Both the position numbers and the translations under genes were made by a program. The notes under the pieces are model-generated. The model did no database searches and was not told the origin of the DNA. It saw only the letters and a list, made by a program, of their open reading frames with translations. 64,000 nucleotides of DNA, taken from the NCBI RefSeq assembly GCF_050947335.1, contig NC_134991.1, forward strand, positions 7,626,001 through 7,690,000, given 5' to 3'. Shown here one piece after another: positions 37,289 to 50,430 of this stretch (its first letter is position 1; every line of letters starts with the position of its first letter). Source of the DNA: Megachile rotundata. Taxonomy: Eukaryota; Arthropoda; Insecta; Hymenoptera; Megachilidae.

Positions 37289-38000
37289 TCGGGTTTTTTT
37301 GGATTTTGGGCGATTCGGAAGTTTGGTTGAGGTGGAGATTTGGGATGTGGGGAGTTGGGGTATGAAGAGTTGAGATGTGATTTGGGTATGGGGATTTGGG
37401 GATGTGGAGATGTAGAATGTAGGTAGTTGAGATGTAGAAAGTTGGGATATAGGGATTTGGGATGTGGAGATTTGGGAATGTAGGGATCTAGGATATAGGG
37501 ATTTGGGATGTGGGGATTTGAGGATGTGGAGATCTAGAATATAGGTAGTTGGGATGTGGGGATTTGGGATTTGGGGGTTTGGAGATGTGGGAATTTGGAG
37601 ATGTGGGGATTTGGAGATGCGGAGATCTAGAACATAGGTAGTTGGGATGTGGGGAATTGGGGATATGGGGATTTGAAGATGTGGGAACTTGGGATGTGAG
37701 GATTTGGAGATGTAGAGATCTAAAACATAAGTAGTTGGGATGTGGGGATTTGGGATTTGGGGGTTTGGAGATGTGGGAATTTGAAGATGTGGGGATTTGG
37801 AGATGCGGAGATCTAAAACATAGGTAGTTGGGATGTGGGGATTTGGGGATGTGGGGTTCGGGGATGTGGAGATGTAGAACATAGGTAGTTAGGATGTAGA
37901 AATTTGGGATATAGGAATTTGGGGTGTAGAGATCTGAGATGTAGAGTGCTGATATACATATAGGGATTTGATATGTTGGGATGTAGGATGTGGAGATTCG
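37289..38000. repeat. G-rich minisatellite with about 93-bp higher-order unit
   Basis: Monomers of about 15-16 bases (GATGTGGGGATTTGG) are organised in blocks marked by GAGATCTAGAACATAGGTAG, at about 37530, 37622, 37715 and 37808, spacing 92-93 bases. Because 93 is divisible by three, the minus frames of 204 and 172 codons (Ser-Pro-His-Leu-Gln-Ile-Pro repeats) stay open; they are artefacts. Confidence 0.93.
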
Positions 38001-40008
38001 CAACAAGAATCTCGGAACTCATAATTTGCAACTTTGTGAGTTTCATAATTTTGAAATCTAGAAATCTGAGCCTCTAAGAAACTTGCAAAATATCGAAGTA
38101 TAAAAATGTGAAGACCAAGAAAATTTATAAACTTGAGAACCCCGAAATTAAAAATATTCCAGTCATTTTCTAACTTTCTAACTCCCATAAATATTCCTAA
38201 AGCTCTACATAAATAAATATAACCTAAAATCTCCCTCATTTGCATTTTACTCATTACTATCACAGAATTTAGATACATCACAAGAGTAACAACACAGTAA
38301 CAAAGTTTGAGAAACACGAGTAAATTGAAGCGTTTATATAGTAAATGGTAGCGATAACATTCGAGGAACAATGAAGAATGTAATATCTACAAACAGCCAC
38401 TGTCTCTCAGATATTTTCTATTATAATGAAGTTCTACAGAGTGATGGACGCAATATCTCGAGTTGCACGCCCTTGCGCGTTTCCCGCTACAGATGTCACA
38501 AAATACGGGATCACTGTACAAGTCCGAAATAATATTGAATTTATAGCAATAGTTACTGTCTATCTCCTGGCGTTGTTGTTTCAGCGTTGTTTATTGTTCC
38601 TTGTTATATTTACACTTTTAACGAAAGCATTTTCATCCACGAAATGTGTTTGGAAACTCGGGTGTGGATGAGTTTATATCGTCACGGGATTGTGTTTTTT
38701 TATAAATATAAAAACGGTGGAGGAAACTGGATATTTGACGGAATATTGTGTTGTCAGCTTGACACTTTGAATACTTACAAATAAAATACTCGGTGTTGTA
38801 AACAGAGATAATTAGAAATAAAAATGAAAAAATGCTTTTATTCTTATGTTCTTGTTTTATTATTCATCTTCGTATCATTGAAAAGAGATGAGATTCAAAT
38901 TTTCTCTATTTTAATGTTAGATAAATTGATGTCTATCGTGTTGATCGAAAATAAAATAAATTTAATTACAATGTGCACAAGATTTTCCAAGAAACAAATC
39001 TTGCATTCTTTCTTTAAAAACATCAATGACACTGCCTGCTCTTTCTAATTGAATTCGAAATCAAGAAATATGTTTGCATTTGATTGTTCTAAACTTAATA
39101 TCTTACAAAGTATTGAATTTTCAAATAAGTCACAATCGATCAATTAAATGCACTTACAAAAAAAAGTTACAGAGTCAAATTATACAGTTAAACAATATAC
39201 AATTTTCTTTCTCTTTTCTCTTCGTTCAAAGGAGAATTATGTCACATTTTAATAAATATAATCACGCTAAAAAAACATACGAAGTATATTAATATTTTAT
39301 TCGATGACTCGAAACAGTATAATTATAACGTAAACGTTGGTTATCAAGAACGAGAAGTATTAAAGAAACGCGACGAAGGCGGACATTCCACCGAGTGATT
39401 TCATCTTCCTCTCCTTTCATCCGTCCGGTTTTCAATATTCACGCGATACCGCGTGAATCCTTGATCGAAGAAAGAAGTACCGTTCCGGGTAATGTTCTCC
39501 AGTTGGTGAAAGAAGCATTGGTTCAGTACTCCGTTCGTTTGCATTCTCGTCGACGTTGTTGCACGTCGGTTCCGTGTCCGAGTGTTAATTCAGAGCGCGG
39601 CCGAACAACGACCGGGCTTCTTTATATTCGACACAGCCTCTGGACTTCTGATTAGCGTTAACGGTGGTAGCCAGTCGATGGGTGTACCTTCCTGGCGAGT
39701 ACATAACGCCTATAGGCGTCATCCCTGCCGATCGATCCTCTGTAAGATCGATCGTCGTGGCAAGTGCGTGCGCCGCCCTGCAAGCTTCCAGTCGTTCGCT
39801 CGTTCCGAGGAAAACTGCTCGACCTTGCGTGAAATCGCTCGAAAATTGAAATCAAAAGAGACCAGACAGATGTTCAACTTGCAAACTTTTCCTTCGATAA
39901 TCTTGTATTCGCGTTTTGATGAAGGAGCATCGTGTTAAACGCGTATCGTTGCAAATGTTACTTATTGGATACAAACTTGAAATACACACGTATTTTCACA
40001 TCAAAGAA
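38001..40008. other. Intronic sequence
   Basis: AT-rich to 39300, with a CpG-rich patch at 38430-38560. A CpG-rich island covers 39310-39950. No exon recognised. Confidence 0.4.
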
Positions 40009-40042
40009 CTTTTCAAGACTTTCTTCACATTTTTAGGTAATT
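40009..40042 (+). other. Second, weaker candidate recursive splice site
   Basis: TTTCAAGACTTTCTTCAC and ATTTTTAG are followed at once by GTAATT; the junction is 40036/40037. The pyrimidine tract is good, but TAG and GTAATT match the ratchet consensus less well than CAG/GTAAGT. It lies 17.6 kb after the site at 22420, a spacing much like that between the first donor and that site (18.5 kb). Confidence 0.3.
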
Positions 40043-43000
40043 AATTCAAATACATCATTCATGAAGTTTTTTGGAACATACATATTATGATCATTAAATT
40101 ATGTATGATCATTTAACATCTGATCTGAACAATTAATAATATGAATTATTTATTTGTATCTGGTTCGGAAGTTCTTCTTTAGATTTGTACATAATTTAAG
40201 CAAATTATATATGTATACGTATAATCAAACTGGTTTTAGAATTGGATTAGACTGAGTCCACCAAGTATTCTTTCAGGATCTTCATGATAAAGTATCTTAA
40301 ATAACCCGATTCTTTTATGTCTAAAATGTCCTGGTATTGCAAAGATACCAGAATAATATTAATCATGCGATGATTATAAATAAAATCGAAGTCCAAGAAT
40401 GTCCTTCGTGCTAAGTTTATTCCCCGTGTCCATCCACCCCTTCACAAGGTGTTTACAGTGCAACATTGTTTACCAATGTTGTAACTGTAATATCTATCAA
40501 TAGTTATGTCAATACTGTCTGTCAGCGTCGTGTCGATACGTTTAATGTCGTGTCAATAGTATTGAAATTTAAAGGGCGCCCACGTGTCCATAGCAGGGGT
40601 AGTTTCGGAGGGAAAATTTGAACGTGAAGGAACATCGATCGAGATGTTATCGAGGATAAGTAACGTGACGTGTCCACGAGGGACTTAAGAACACGTTATA
40701 ATTATGTCAACGACGTTATAGGAAAAGCTGAAACGCCGTCCTTCCTTCTATGCTTCTATTTACAGTAAGCCGTAGGACATTTGCATTGGCGGTTGAAAGC
40801 TCTTGGCTCTTCCACTTTCTAGCGTCATTTTTCAGTTCTTTCTTCCGTATTAAAGAGCCAACGTCTCCATAAAAAGGGAAGGAAAGAGGAGGGAAAAAAA
40901 TACGTCGCGAGCGTTTACATTGGTCCGAAGTTAAGTTCATGCTAAATTATAATTCCGGAAAAGTATGGCCGTGGTATGTCCTCGTTGCATGCCACGCCAA
41001 GCACTTTTATTCGTTCCCTTTTCTTTCCCCTTTTTTTCTCTCTTCTCTTCCTTTTTCACTCCTTCCGTTCTCACTGCTCACTCTCCTATTCGTCTTTTTC
41101 TGCGGGACGCGAACTTGCATAATATTCGCGCTGAACTTTCCTATTTATCGTACATTCGTCCGGCGTAATTGAGATTCTTTTCCTTTTCTGTGAACTTCTT
41201 GCGAAGTAAGTTCACACAACCCCCGTCGTCGGTGATTTCAGAAATTGGACAGAAATTTTCTTTCATTTACACGTCTGCCCATTTCAATGAACGTCCCGCG
41301 GAAAAATTTCGTGCACGTCCGCATGTACATTAAACTTCAATCCGTGAACACAATTTCGTATAAAAAATTACGTTTTCTAAAAATCATCGTTCCAAATTTT
41401 TCGACCTTTATTCTCGTTAACGAAGGATCAGTTCACAAAATAAATAAAAATATTCGAGTGCTCCTCTCTGAAAGTTCCACAATGCTGGCTATTTTATTCC
41501 TTTCAAAAACCAATATTTTTCAAAAAATTGTACAATCGTTAATTGGAAGAATTGTTGGGTCGTACAATTGTAAATTATTGTTTATTGTACAATTACAGTA
41601 TTTCATTGTTTGTGATATGTCTGAAGAAAATATGTATACAAAGTTTCTATATTGATAAAAATTTATTGGTAAAATATTTTTTAATTATGTTACATGAGTA
41701 GTTAGGAAAAATACTTTTACTCTATCGAATTCATCTTTAAAAATGTTTTAAATAATTTGTTCGTCTGTTAAATTGTATCGATAAATGCTTGAAAATATAA
41801 TAAAAATGACTCTGATCTATCAATTGAGGTTTCGTTCTTAATTCGCGAGTGAACGTCGACTAAAGTTCCACACAAAAAATATGGCATTAATTTGTCGAAT
41901 TCTGAAGGCAGATAGTGATAATCCAAGGAGGGTGAGTGACCCATTCGAACGTGACCCTATTTCTTTCCGTTTCTCTAGTTTCCTCTGAGCACGTAGCGTA
42001 GCATCACGTCCTCCCGCGAACGCTCTTCAGCTTCCTGTTCCTTACCACCCCTATTTCAGCGTCTGCTTTTCATACGCGAGCTTCCTTTTCCCCTTTCATG
42101 CGGTCCCGCGGACGGGCCATCTCTCTTTTCTGTTTCAAATTTCGTTAGTCCTCGTCTCTTTGCTCTCTTCAAAAATTCACCCTTTATTAATGTCAATTTT
42201 TCAGTACCAAGAATTCCATTTCGTCGGGGATGAGATTTCCCCCTTAAAACAGCGTTCTCCTACCCCGCAATGAATCGTTGATTCGGCGGAGGGTAAGTTT
42301 CGCGAATGAAAGGCAACAGAAGTTTTTTAGTTTAACCACGACGAGTGGCGACGCTTTCAACGGTATTCAATGACGTTCTCGTCAAACGAGGATACCTTTC
42401 AGTCGTATAAAATTGCATAAGAAGGTAAATTTTCCACCTTTCAGACTAACGGTACTCGCAAACGGCGAGCAATAAAATTAATTATCATACCGCGATTTAA
42501 CACTGAAAACTACCGACGTTCTACACACACCGGCTCCTTTTCATTCAATTAAAAACGAAATTGAACAACTCATAAACACAGGGTTAAAATAGCATGTACA
42601 TCCTCATAAAAATCTCTATATATTATACATTAATGTACATATGTACAAAACTCGGTGAAAGAATTTTAGAAAACTTGTATAATTTAAAATAAAAACACAA
42701 AGCAAATTATTTCCACCCCTTTGGTGCTTTTCAATCAGTACAGTATAATAAACGAATTAAATTTCACTTGGTCGATTTAGAATAATTCTCGTGAATCTTT
42801 CGCATTCCTAAACTTATTCGAAAGTTCTTTTCCACCCTTCGACACCTCGCATCCCTCCATCGTACAAGTTTCCGCACTTGTGTATTCTTTTCGATCTGCT
42901 TACGACTCTGCTCCATTTGTTTCCCTTTAAACGTCTTCCCCGGTTCTAAAGCTTCTTCCGTGTTAGACTTATCTAAGAAGAATTTTTTATGGGATAAGCT

Positions 43001-43379
43001 GAAAAATTCTTTATTCCTCGAACTCGCACTTCCTCTTCTTTATCTTCTTTCTTTATTAGTTCGGAGAACGAAAGAATGATCTCGTTCCTGGGAGCCGACA
43101 GGGTACAAAGGTTATAAATTAAACGTACCGTTCGTACATTTGCGAAGGCGAATTAATTTCGTTCTTGAGTAGCGACAGCTTCGTGTTCGTGCCATTGTCG
43201 AGATTACGGAATCGTAATGAACTCAAACGATCGGGAAAAGGGACTGACCTCTATCTTGAACTACCTTCTCTCTTTGACAAACTTTCCTTTGTATTTTATG
43301 AATCTTAACGAACTGTATCTTTTTTCTCTATTTACTGCTGTAATAAATTTTTGGTACCATTAGCTTAACTAGGTGTTTT
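40043..43379. other. Intronic sequence with islands
   Basis: AT-rich DNA alternates with CpG-rich parts at 40400-41300 and 41850-42540. A pyrimidine tract (CTTTTTTTCTCTCTTCTCTTCC) lies at about 41025-41100. No coding exon recognised; frames such as 41245-41655 lack any known domain. Confidence 0.4.
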
Positions 43380-43770
43380 GTTTAGGAAAAGTCTTGGGGA
43401 TATTTGGAGATTTCAAAATTGGAGAAATTTTTGGGGTTTGAAGAATATGGAAAATTTGAAAACATAAGGATCTGAAAAATTTATGAAACATTGTGGGCCT
43501 TGACGTTTAGAGATGTGAGAAAATTGGAAAATTGGAGGAACTTATGAATTTAGAAGTATAGAAATTTTCAAAGAATTTTGTAAATTTGAGATTGAGGGTA
43601 GTTGTGAAATTTGAAAAATTTGGAAATTTAGGAAATTTAGGAAATTTAGGAAATTTAGGAAATTTAGAAAATTTAGGACATTTTGGGAATTGTAGAAATT
43701 TAAGAATTTGTAAATTTAGGAATTGTAGAAATTTAGAAATTTAAAATGAATGAATTTGAAAATTTATTCT
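43380..43770. repeat. Degenerate minisatellite with a short perfect run
   Basis: Irregular AATTTGGAAAA-type units. At about 43627-43675 GGAAATTTA repeats about five times almost perfectly. Confidence 0.75.
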
Positions 43771-44290
43771 CAAGTAAAAGAACGTATATAGATCCCCGTA
43801 TATAGCCGCGCGTTATATGGCCACGTTTAAAAATGGTAGCCTTGTAAGTAGTCCGTATTTTGGCCCCTACCTAGTTACCTCGATGCATTAACCCTTTCGT
43901 CACTCGTTTAAAACGCTTTTAAGCTTCTTGTTTTAAACTACTCGTGCCTAGAGATCCATTATACAGCTCCTCTCCTCGGTGACAACTTTCTCCTCATCCA
44001 GAAACGATGATTAAAATAGGAGCCGTGAAACGCGACATCGCGAAAACATTTGCCAGAGCATAAGCATATATCGATTTCCCGTTCGCGCCAACGAACCACG
44101 AAACTCGAGCGATCACATGTACGCGAAAGGAGGGCAGGGTGGCGATCTACGGCAACCCTTTCCTGTTTACAACAATCACTCGCGAGCGTCGTTCGCGACT
44201 GGTCGAAAAGCACCCCCGGTGTTTTTCCTCGTTCATCCCTCTGTCCGTGTGTATCTTAAGAAGGGACCAACAACCGAGATCCACACACAA
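43771..44290. other. Upstream part of the large GC-rich block
   Basis: CpG content rises from 43780. Unique sequence; no gene recognised. Together with the CT/GA tract after it, this resembles the upstream side of an insect promoter. Confidence 0.4.
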
Positions 44291-44560
44291 CGTTGTCCCT
44301 CCCGTTCGTTCCTCCGACTCGTCGGTTGTATCATTTCTCTCGGTTTCTCTCTCACCCTCCTCGTCCCTTTCGATTCACTCTCCTCCCTCCGTGTGGAGTT
44401 TCCCTATCGCGACCCACTACCCCACTCCGTTACCCTCTCTGTCGAGCCCTCCTCGCTGCTGCGCTCTTGCTTTCTCTGTCTTTTTCTCTGTCGCTCCCTT
44501 AGGCCGGTCGGAGGGAGAGAAGCGGTAGGACAGAGCGAGAGGGCGATAGCGAGACGGTGG
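44291..44560. promoter_or_regulatory. CT tract followed by GA tract, promoter-like
   Basis: 44291-44510 is strongly pyrimidine-rich (TCTCTCGG, CTCTCACCCTCC, CTTTTTCTCTGTCGCTCCC). It switches to purine-rich at about 44510-44550 (GGAGGGAGAGAAGCGG, CAGAGCGAGAGGGCGATAGCGAG). Such tracts bind GAGA-type factors and flank insect promoters. A CpG-dense unique stretch of over 1 kb follows. Confidence 0.4.
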
Positions 44561-44639
44561 GGCTGGCTCTCTCCGGTCTTGCGCGGCGCGCACCAGTCAA
44601 CCCGGAGCCACGGTAGCGCAAGTACTGTGTTGGTCACGT

Positions 44640-44875
44640 TAAGGGACAAGTTATATCAGAACGGCGCGGCTCTTTACCGGTTCTTTAAATAACGTTCCAG
44701 TGCTAAGTGCGAGCTCCGAGTCGCGACCGATGTAACGACACGCGGCCGTCCGCCGTACGCGTGCTGCTTCGAGTGCTTCAAATTCGCCGTGCCTCCGTGC
44801 ACGCGTATTCGTCGCAACCCCCGTGAACGCGTGTATCCATTCGAAAAAAAAAATACATATATATATTCGCGAGTG
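44640..44875 (+). other. Candidate noncoding first exon ending in a consensus donor
   Basis: Downstream of the CT/GA region the sequence is unique and CpG-rich. At 44875/44876 it meets GAGTG/GTAAGTGAGG, a near-ideal 5' splice site. TTTAAATA at 44684 and CCAGTG at about 44697 are TATA- and initiator-like, but they are too close together to be a standard pair. If real, this would be an alternative 5' UTR exon feeding HR3 exons downstream. The + frame from 44880 to 45578 lies beyond the donor and is not supported as protein. Confidence 0.28.
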
Positions 44876-46880
44876 GTAAGTGAGGAACCGGTACCGGCGG
44901 AAATCGTGGAGAACCGATGGCACGCGAGACAACCGAGTCATCCCCGTGGTCGTCGGTTCGCACCCTCCGCGATCCTCGTGCGTGCATAGTCGAGGGGATG
45001 GGGTCGTGACTGTCCACGAGTGTCAGTCGACGCCCCGGTCGCTACTCGACCGTCGACACTCCGTTCACCAGAAGGAAGATCCTAGTCGCGAGCCTAACGA
45101 GCGGTTAGCCGCGTTATCGGACACACTGGGACTAGCCAAGCGGCCGCACAAGTGGGGGAAAAAAAAAGTATCGACGTTTCTCGTCGGAGAGTGCTCACCC
45201 CTTTGCGTGGCGAACGGTTCGTGCGGGAAACGTGCAGCGACCACCCGTGTGCCACACCGTGGTCCCGGTATCCGTGGCCGGTTCACCAGTGAAAGTGAAC
45301 GATGCGTCGAGACCATCGGCCTCGACACACTCGCCGTTGTTGTGACAGGGTTGCGTTTCTGTGATAAGGGAGGTTCGATCGAAGTTACGTGCACTGGCCG
45401 ATTACCAAACCGAAGGCTGTTCATCGCAGTGGTGGGTTCACCGATTCACGTGTTTCTCTTACGGGTCTTCGTTCCGCTCGGACCTGATACGGGTTACGAT
45501 AGTGTTTCGATTCTTCGAATATATACTACGGATGAAGGGAGGATCGCGTTCCGTTCGGAAATCTGTCGTGGTATCTAGGACGCGGTGATCGAGATGCAAG
45601 TGACGTTTTCGTTTCGTATTTTTAGCATCGATTACATTCACCGACTAATGATGCAGGAGAACCTCTCTCGATAGAATCGCGTTTGCGACTAAACACTACT
45701 CGATTTTATGTTTGTTTACTCTGCGCTCTCCTTTATTCCCCTACACATGTGGCTGAAATTTGCAACTACCCTGTGCAATTTTCTTCTTCACCCTTTTTCG
45801 ATTCAAAGCAAACTTGCTCTTTCATTTATAACTCCCACTATTTCACTTAGAATCTCTACATTTTATTTTTTCATAAATCTTCCTTTTCAATTTAAGCTAT
45901 TTTTATCTGATTCGCGTTTTAAGACATTTTTATTTTATTCCCCACATTTTTAGATATCTTTCTATATTTCCCTTCTTCCTTTAAAATAGTGAAGTCCTCT
46001 AAACTTTCAAAACAGATGAAACGATCTAAATTTTATTAAAAGATGTTTAACAGTAGTTAAAAAGGAATTCAATTGATGAAGTTTTGAAAGTGTTCTTAAA
46101 GTAACACAATGATCTTTGGAAAACATTACAACTCAAGTTTTTTGCAAATTTACATACAGCAAAAAAGAAACAAACAATACTGATGAATTGTGATCAATTA
46201 CATATTGTTTGGCTCCACACCTGCATTTGTAATCAATAACTATAAGATCCGTCTTTATGTTACTTCTGAGTGTTCTTTGTAAAGTTCATCAATTAAATTC
46301 CTTTCTGACTCGACATTTTCAATAAACGTTGAATATATTTTAATAACATTATCGTTTGTTGTTCTTCATTTTGAAAATTTGGGGATTCATTGATCACAAA
46401 TACGTTTTCATTTTAAAGGCTGACTGAACGACATACGACTAGAGTGGGTCCATTTTTAAATATTCTATTACATGCATTTATAATAGGTGTCCAGGTGCTA
46501 CTGCTAATTAGAAGATTAATTTCATTGCAAAATAGTCAATTTCTTATAAAAATGATGAATTTATGCTAAAACGTATTTTATAAATTGATACATCAAAGGT
46601 AGATATTTCAAATGACCCCTTTTTTAAACACGTCCATTAACCCGATATCTGATAAACAGTCCTATCTTTGAGAAATGTTGAATTAAACATATTTTCAACA
46701 CCGATTTTCCTCCGTTATCAGCACCTTATCACACTTAATGTCATTTCCATAAGAACCTTTTACCTTTGATACCTAACGACCTGGTGAATTTATGAAAATA
46801 TTAAAAACGAAGATAGGTGTCATAAATGATATATTTTTAATTAAAGACATTTTGTACAATTTGTTTTCTTCAGACTCGAT
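44876..46880. other. Rest of the GC-rich block, then AT-rich intron
   Basis: 44876-45660 remains CpG-dense and unique, with a 232-codon open frame that has no recognisable domain and is probably open because AT-rich stops are rare there. 45660-46870 is AT-rich with a pyrimidine-rich start. No gene recognised. Confidence 0.4.
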
Positions 46881-47118
46881 GCTTCTTTCATGTGACTGTG
46901 AATGTTCCCCTGTTTTCTCTTGCCCTCTCTCTCGCTCGTAGCGTCTGTCGTTCTTTCTCTATCGCTCCTCTCCGCTGTCTTTCCTCCGCCCGTCTCGCCC
47001 ACACTTCCATTTACCTCCCGGTTATGGATATTATTAAGTAATACCTACATTGCGCGCGCGGCGATACGCTCGTGGCCGGCTTATCGTGTGCGTGACACAC
47101 CGTTGTGTGAAGCGTGCT
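46881..47118. promoter_or_regulatory. CT-rich tract and CpG-rich island
   Basis: 46895-47015 is pyrimidine-rich (CCCTCTCTCTCGCTCG and similar), followed by a GCGCGC-rich stretch. Promoter-like composition, no start assigned. Confidence 0.3.
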
Positions 47119-47141
47119 CGCGCGCACGCGTGCATGCGCGT
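47119..47141. other. Alternating purine-pyrimidine run (Z-DNA-prone)
   Basis: Twenty-three bases alternate pyrimidine and purine without a break, mostly CG and CA/TG steps, beginning CGCGCGCACGCG. Such runs can adopt the Z form under negative supercoiling near active promoters. Confidence 0.6.
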
Positions 47142-50100
47142 TGGTAATGCACGCAGGCGAACGGGAAAGCGCGGGTTCTCATCTCGATTTTCGTCGCGAA
47201 CACGCGCGACGAGCACGCGATGCTCGCCAAATTATGATCCGCAACGGATCTTTGGGAACGGATGTACTGTTAACCGGAAACCGTACTGACACAAAGCGTG
47301 GAATCCTTTTCCTGCAATTTGCTCTTCCGCGACTTCGATGGCTCTTTTTTGGCTGCGATTAGGTTAGGTTTGTCTTTGGTTTAGGTTAGGTCTTTGAGTT
47401 TTATTCAGTTAATCACGGGTCAAATCTGAGACTCAAGTTGATTCAATTAAATAGTGTTCGAATATCTGCACAAATAATTTTTTAGCCCAAATTCTGTTTT
47501 GGAGCGAGGGTTTATTAAACTGAACTGTCTAATAAAAAATCATTAATTGTGTGCTTACGTAATTTTATAACTGGATTTAGCAGGAATAGAAGTTATCAGT
47601 GTTTTATTACCTTAGTTTATTCATTACCTTGTTTTTCTCTGTTCTCTTTTATTTATTCAAAAAATATTCTTATTGTTATTAAACTCTTGCCCTATGATTT
47701 ATTTGTCAGGTGCATTAGTCAAAATTAATCATAGTTACAGAAAACAGAGAAAGCTGAAATATGTCAGTTCAGTATCGTTCATAAATGCACTTGGACAAAT
47801 TAAAGCGTCCGAGTAAAATTGATCCCAAAATACAAATACATCAGACTCGTGCAAGGGTTGATACTTCTATATTCAAAAATTCTAATGAAATTACTGTATT
47901 TAATATTCAGACGTTTTTAATTTGTAACATTGTCATTTTTTCTCGATTTTACCAGTGTCATTCATTCGACAAAATCCTCGATATTAATTAGTAAGAATAT
48001 TGGCCAACTAAATAAGAGTGAAGTATTTTTACAAGGAATTCGAGCACCAAAGCTTGGAATATAAATCTTGCATTTGACCTGAAGAATAAATAGACTTATC
48101 TCGCGTTTGCAAAATACATCAACTTCAATAACTCCTGTTTGATTTAATAAATGTTATTCTAAACTTAGACGCACCGTTTCACAATGGATACATAAAAAAT
48201 GCAATTACTCTTCCACCAGCCTAATTATATCAGCACTGAATAAGGAGATAGTGGTATAAAAAGTACAATTATTCTTGCTCCAATTTAATTATATCACCAT
48301 TAATCAAGTGATAAAAGAACATAGAAAGTACGATTATTTCTGCACTGGTTTATCAATATAAACATATATTAATATTAAATGAACCGTGTAAAGATACAAA
48401 AAGTATTTTGCACCTGATATCATCGAACAATATAAAGGTTAATAACAATTATTCTGTAATAAGTTTCAAATATCACGCAATCACTATGAGACGTTATAGC
48501 AGTGATTAGTTGCATATATAATTACATGTGACTGTATATTACATATGACTGTATATTACATGGCTGCTTAATCTCGAAGAAAGTTTCGACTATTAATATC
48601 GACAGCAGTTTGGAATATCTAAGCAGGTATAATGACGCGTATAAAGAATACATCGGGGCAATTTCTTTCCAAAGTATCTTTTAATTGCACACGTTAGATC
48701 GAGAAGTCGTTAGCCGCGTTTCTGCTAAACATTGGTTGGCCCACTTGTTACGCAGCTTCGTGGTCGTTGACTTGCGAACGAAAGTCCACAATAAAACGCC
48801 ACGTGCGGTACAGTAATTAAGAAAGCATCATTCTCGAGCATATTAATGCCGAGAATACTCGTAATTCTTATCTTCTAACGATGTCCTCGTGATGCAAGCG
48901 GAAATACCCACGTGTCGTGAAAACGGAAGAAAAGTTGTCGACATAGCCGGATTAAACTTTCTGCAGGCCCGAGGCCACTCGAATGTCTCGTAAAAACAGA
49001 GATGAATTTTATATAAAAAAATTAGCTGAAGTTGAACAGTGTTTTTAGTAAAAGGTTTGCCAACTAAATAGACCGTTGAATATTCCTCGACGAAATAAGG
49101 TTGGTTTCTTCCTATCGATGTGGTTACATCTGTCATTATTGATGTTCAATGAAGCTTATTGACGCACATCGTTCGTGCTCGAATTAGCGAGTAATTCATT
49201 AAAATCGCTCGCTCTACTTTGTTCTATCCAATTGAGATTGGCAAATATAAAATACCGACAATGTGCGAATTGCGGTGGTGGTGTGCGATCGAAGGGTCTC
49301 GTGCTATAGCAACGAAAGAAAGCGGAGGGAAATTTCTAAAGGGATTGGAAATGCACCACCTACTTTCATTCACTTCTTTCAAATTGCCAGCAATTATCTT
49401 TCAACGTGAGCCATTAAACTTTTCGAGTTAACGGACTCGAATTGCTTTTCGAGTGCGTAAAAACTTTTACGTCAATCCTGATTGTTGAATCGCGATCGCG
49501 GGTTTCGATTATTATTGATGTATAATTTGCATGCAACTCGCCCGAACGAGAATAATACTCTACCGAAATTTTATTTATTATCAATCCAACGTTTCGATGA
49601 TTTAACAATGGTTCGAGTACACGTATTAATTTATCCGCAAATTGGTCACTGTTTTTGTTTGAATCTGTTGTGTTCAAATTTTATATTTTATTTCTCCTTT
49701 GTTTATTAATTATTGCACAATCTGAAGTGCAATTCTGTCTTCGTCGTTTCTATTTGCAAACTCGTTTAGATAGGGTGTTGAGTACTTTCCAATACTTCAA
49801 ATAAGAGGGTCGTTTTGACCCGGCTTATCTTAGCTTAAACTCCATGCGCCATTTAGATACACCCATTTTATGATTCGATTCATTGTACACTTTATAGCTA
49901 AACATTAACAAACTCGATAGATACTTCTGTTGATATCTGGTCCTTTATTTTTCTTATAATATTATGGTACTTTTAGAACTATCATCACGTTAAATCATAC
50001 CTGATTTAAAAATAATTTAATAATTTACCTAAACCACACGTTGAAAAGTTTTGATAATATATAGAGAATTAAATCACATAAATTGTATCAAATTAATAAA

Positions 50101-50430
50101 TTCATTAGAACTTCACTTAAAATTCAAAATATAATTTAAACAACTATTCTTTTCATACAATTTCATAAATAATTATTTCTTCCTTGAACACAGATTCATA
50201 AATAATTGCTTCTTCTTTGAACGCAATTTCATAACTGTTCAAATTCCATTCAACATCTAATTTTAATTTTGTTTTTAATTGGCTTCGATCTACAAAGAAT
50301 ACGCAATAAAAAATTCCTGCACTCCAAATTCAATTAATTAGATACTAATTAAAGTAGCACAAAGATCTGAAACAGAGAACAATAACATAGTTGCATGCAA
50401 CCGGTTTCTGATAAATTAAACAATCCTGCA
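47142..50430. other. Intronic sequence
   Basis: CpG-rich to 47340, then a short patch with two TTAGGTTAGG words at about 47361 and 47381, then mainly AT-rich DNA. A small unique island lies at 48650-49500. CATATGACTGTATATTACAT recurs at about 48530-48560. No gene recognised. Confidence 0.4.

Noticed and set aside
37268..38006. Minus-strand frames of 204 and 172 codons
   Set aside because: They result from the 93-bp higher-order minisatellite and show only period-31 peptide repeats.
44880..45578. 232-codon + frame
   Set aside because: It begins just after a consensus donor, has no recognisable domain and lies in CpG-rich DNA where stops are rare. More likely intron or untranslated exon.
47355..47395. 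TTAGGTTAGG words as an interstitial telomere
   Set aside because: There are only two pairs of units; telomeric relics have longer runs. Chance in T/G-rich DNA is enough.
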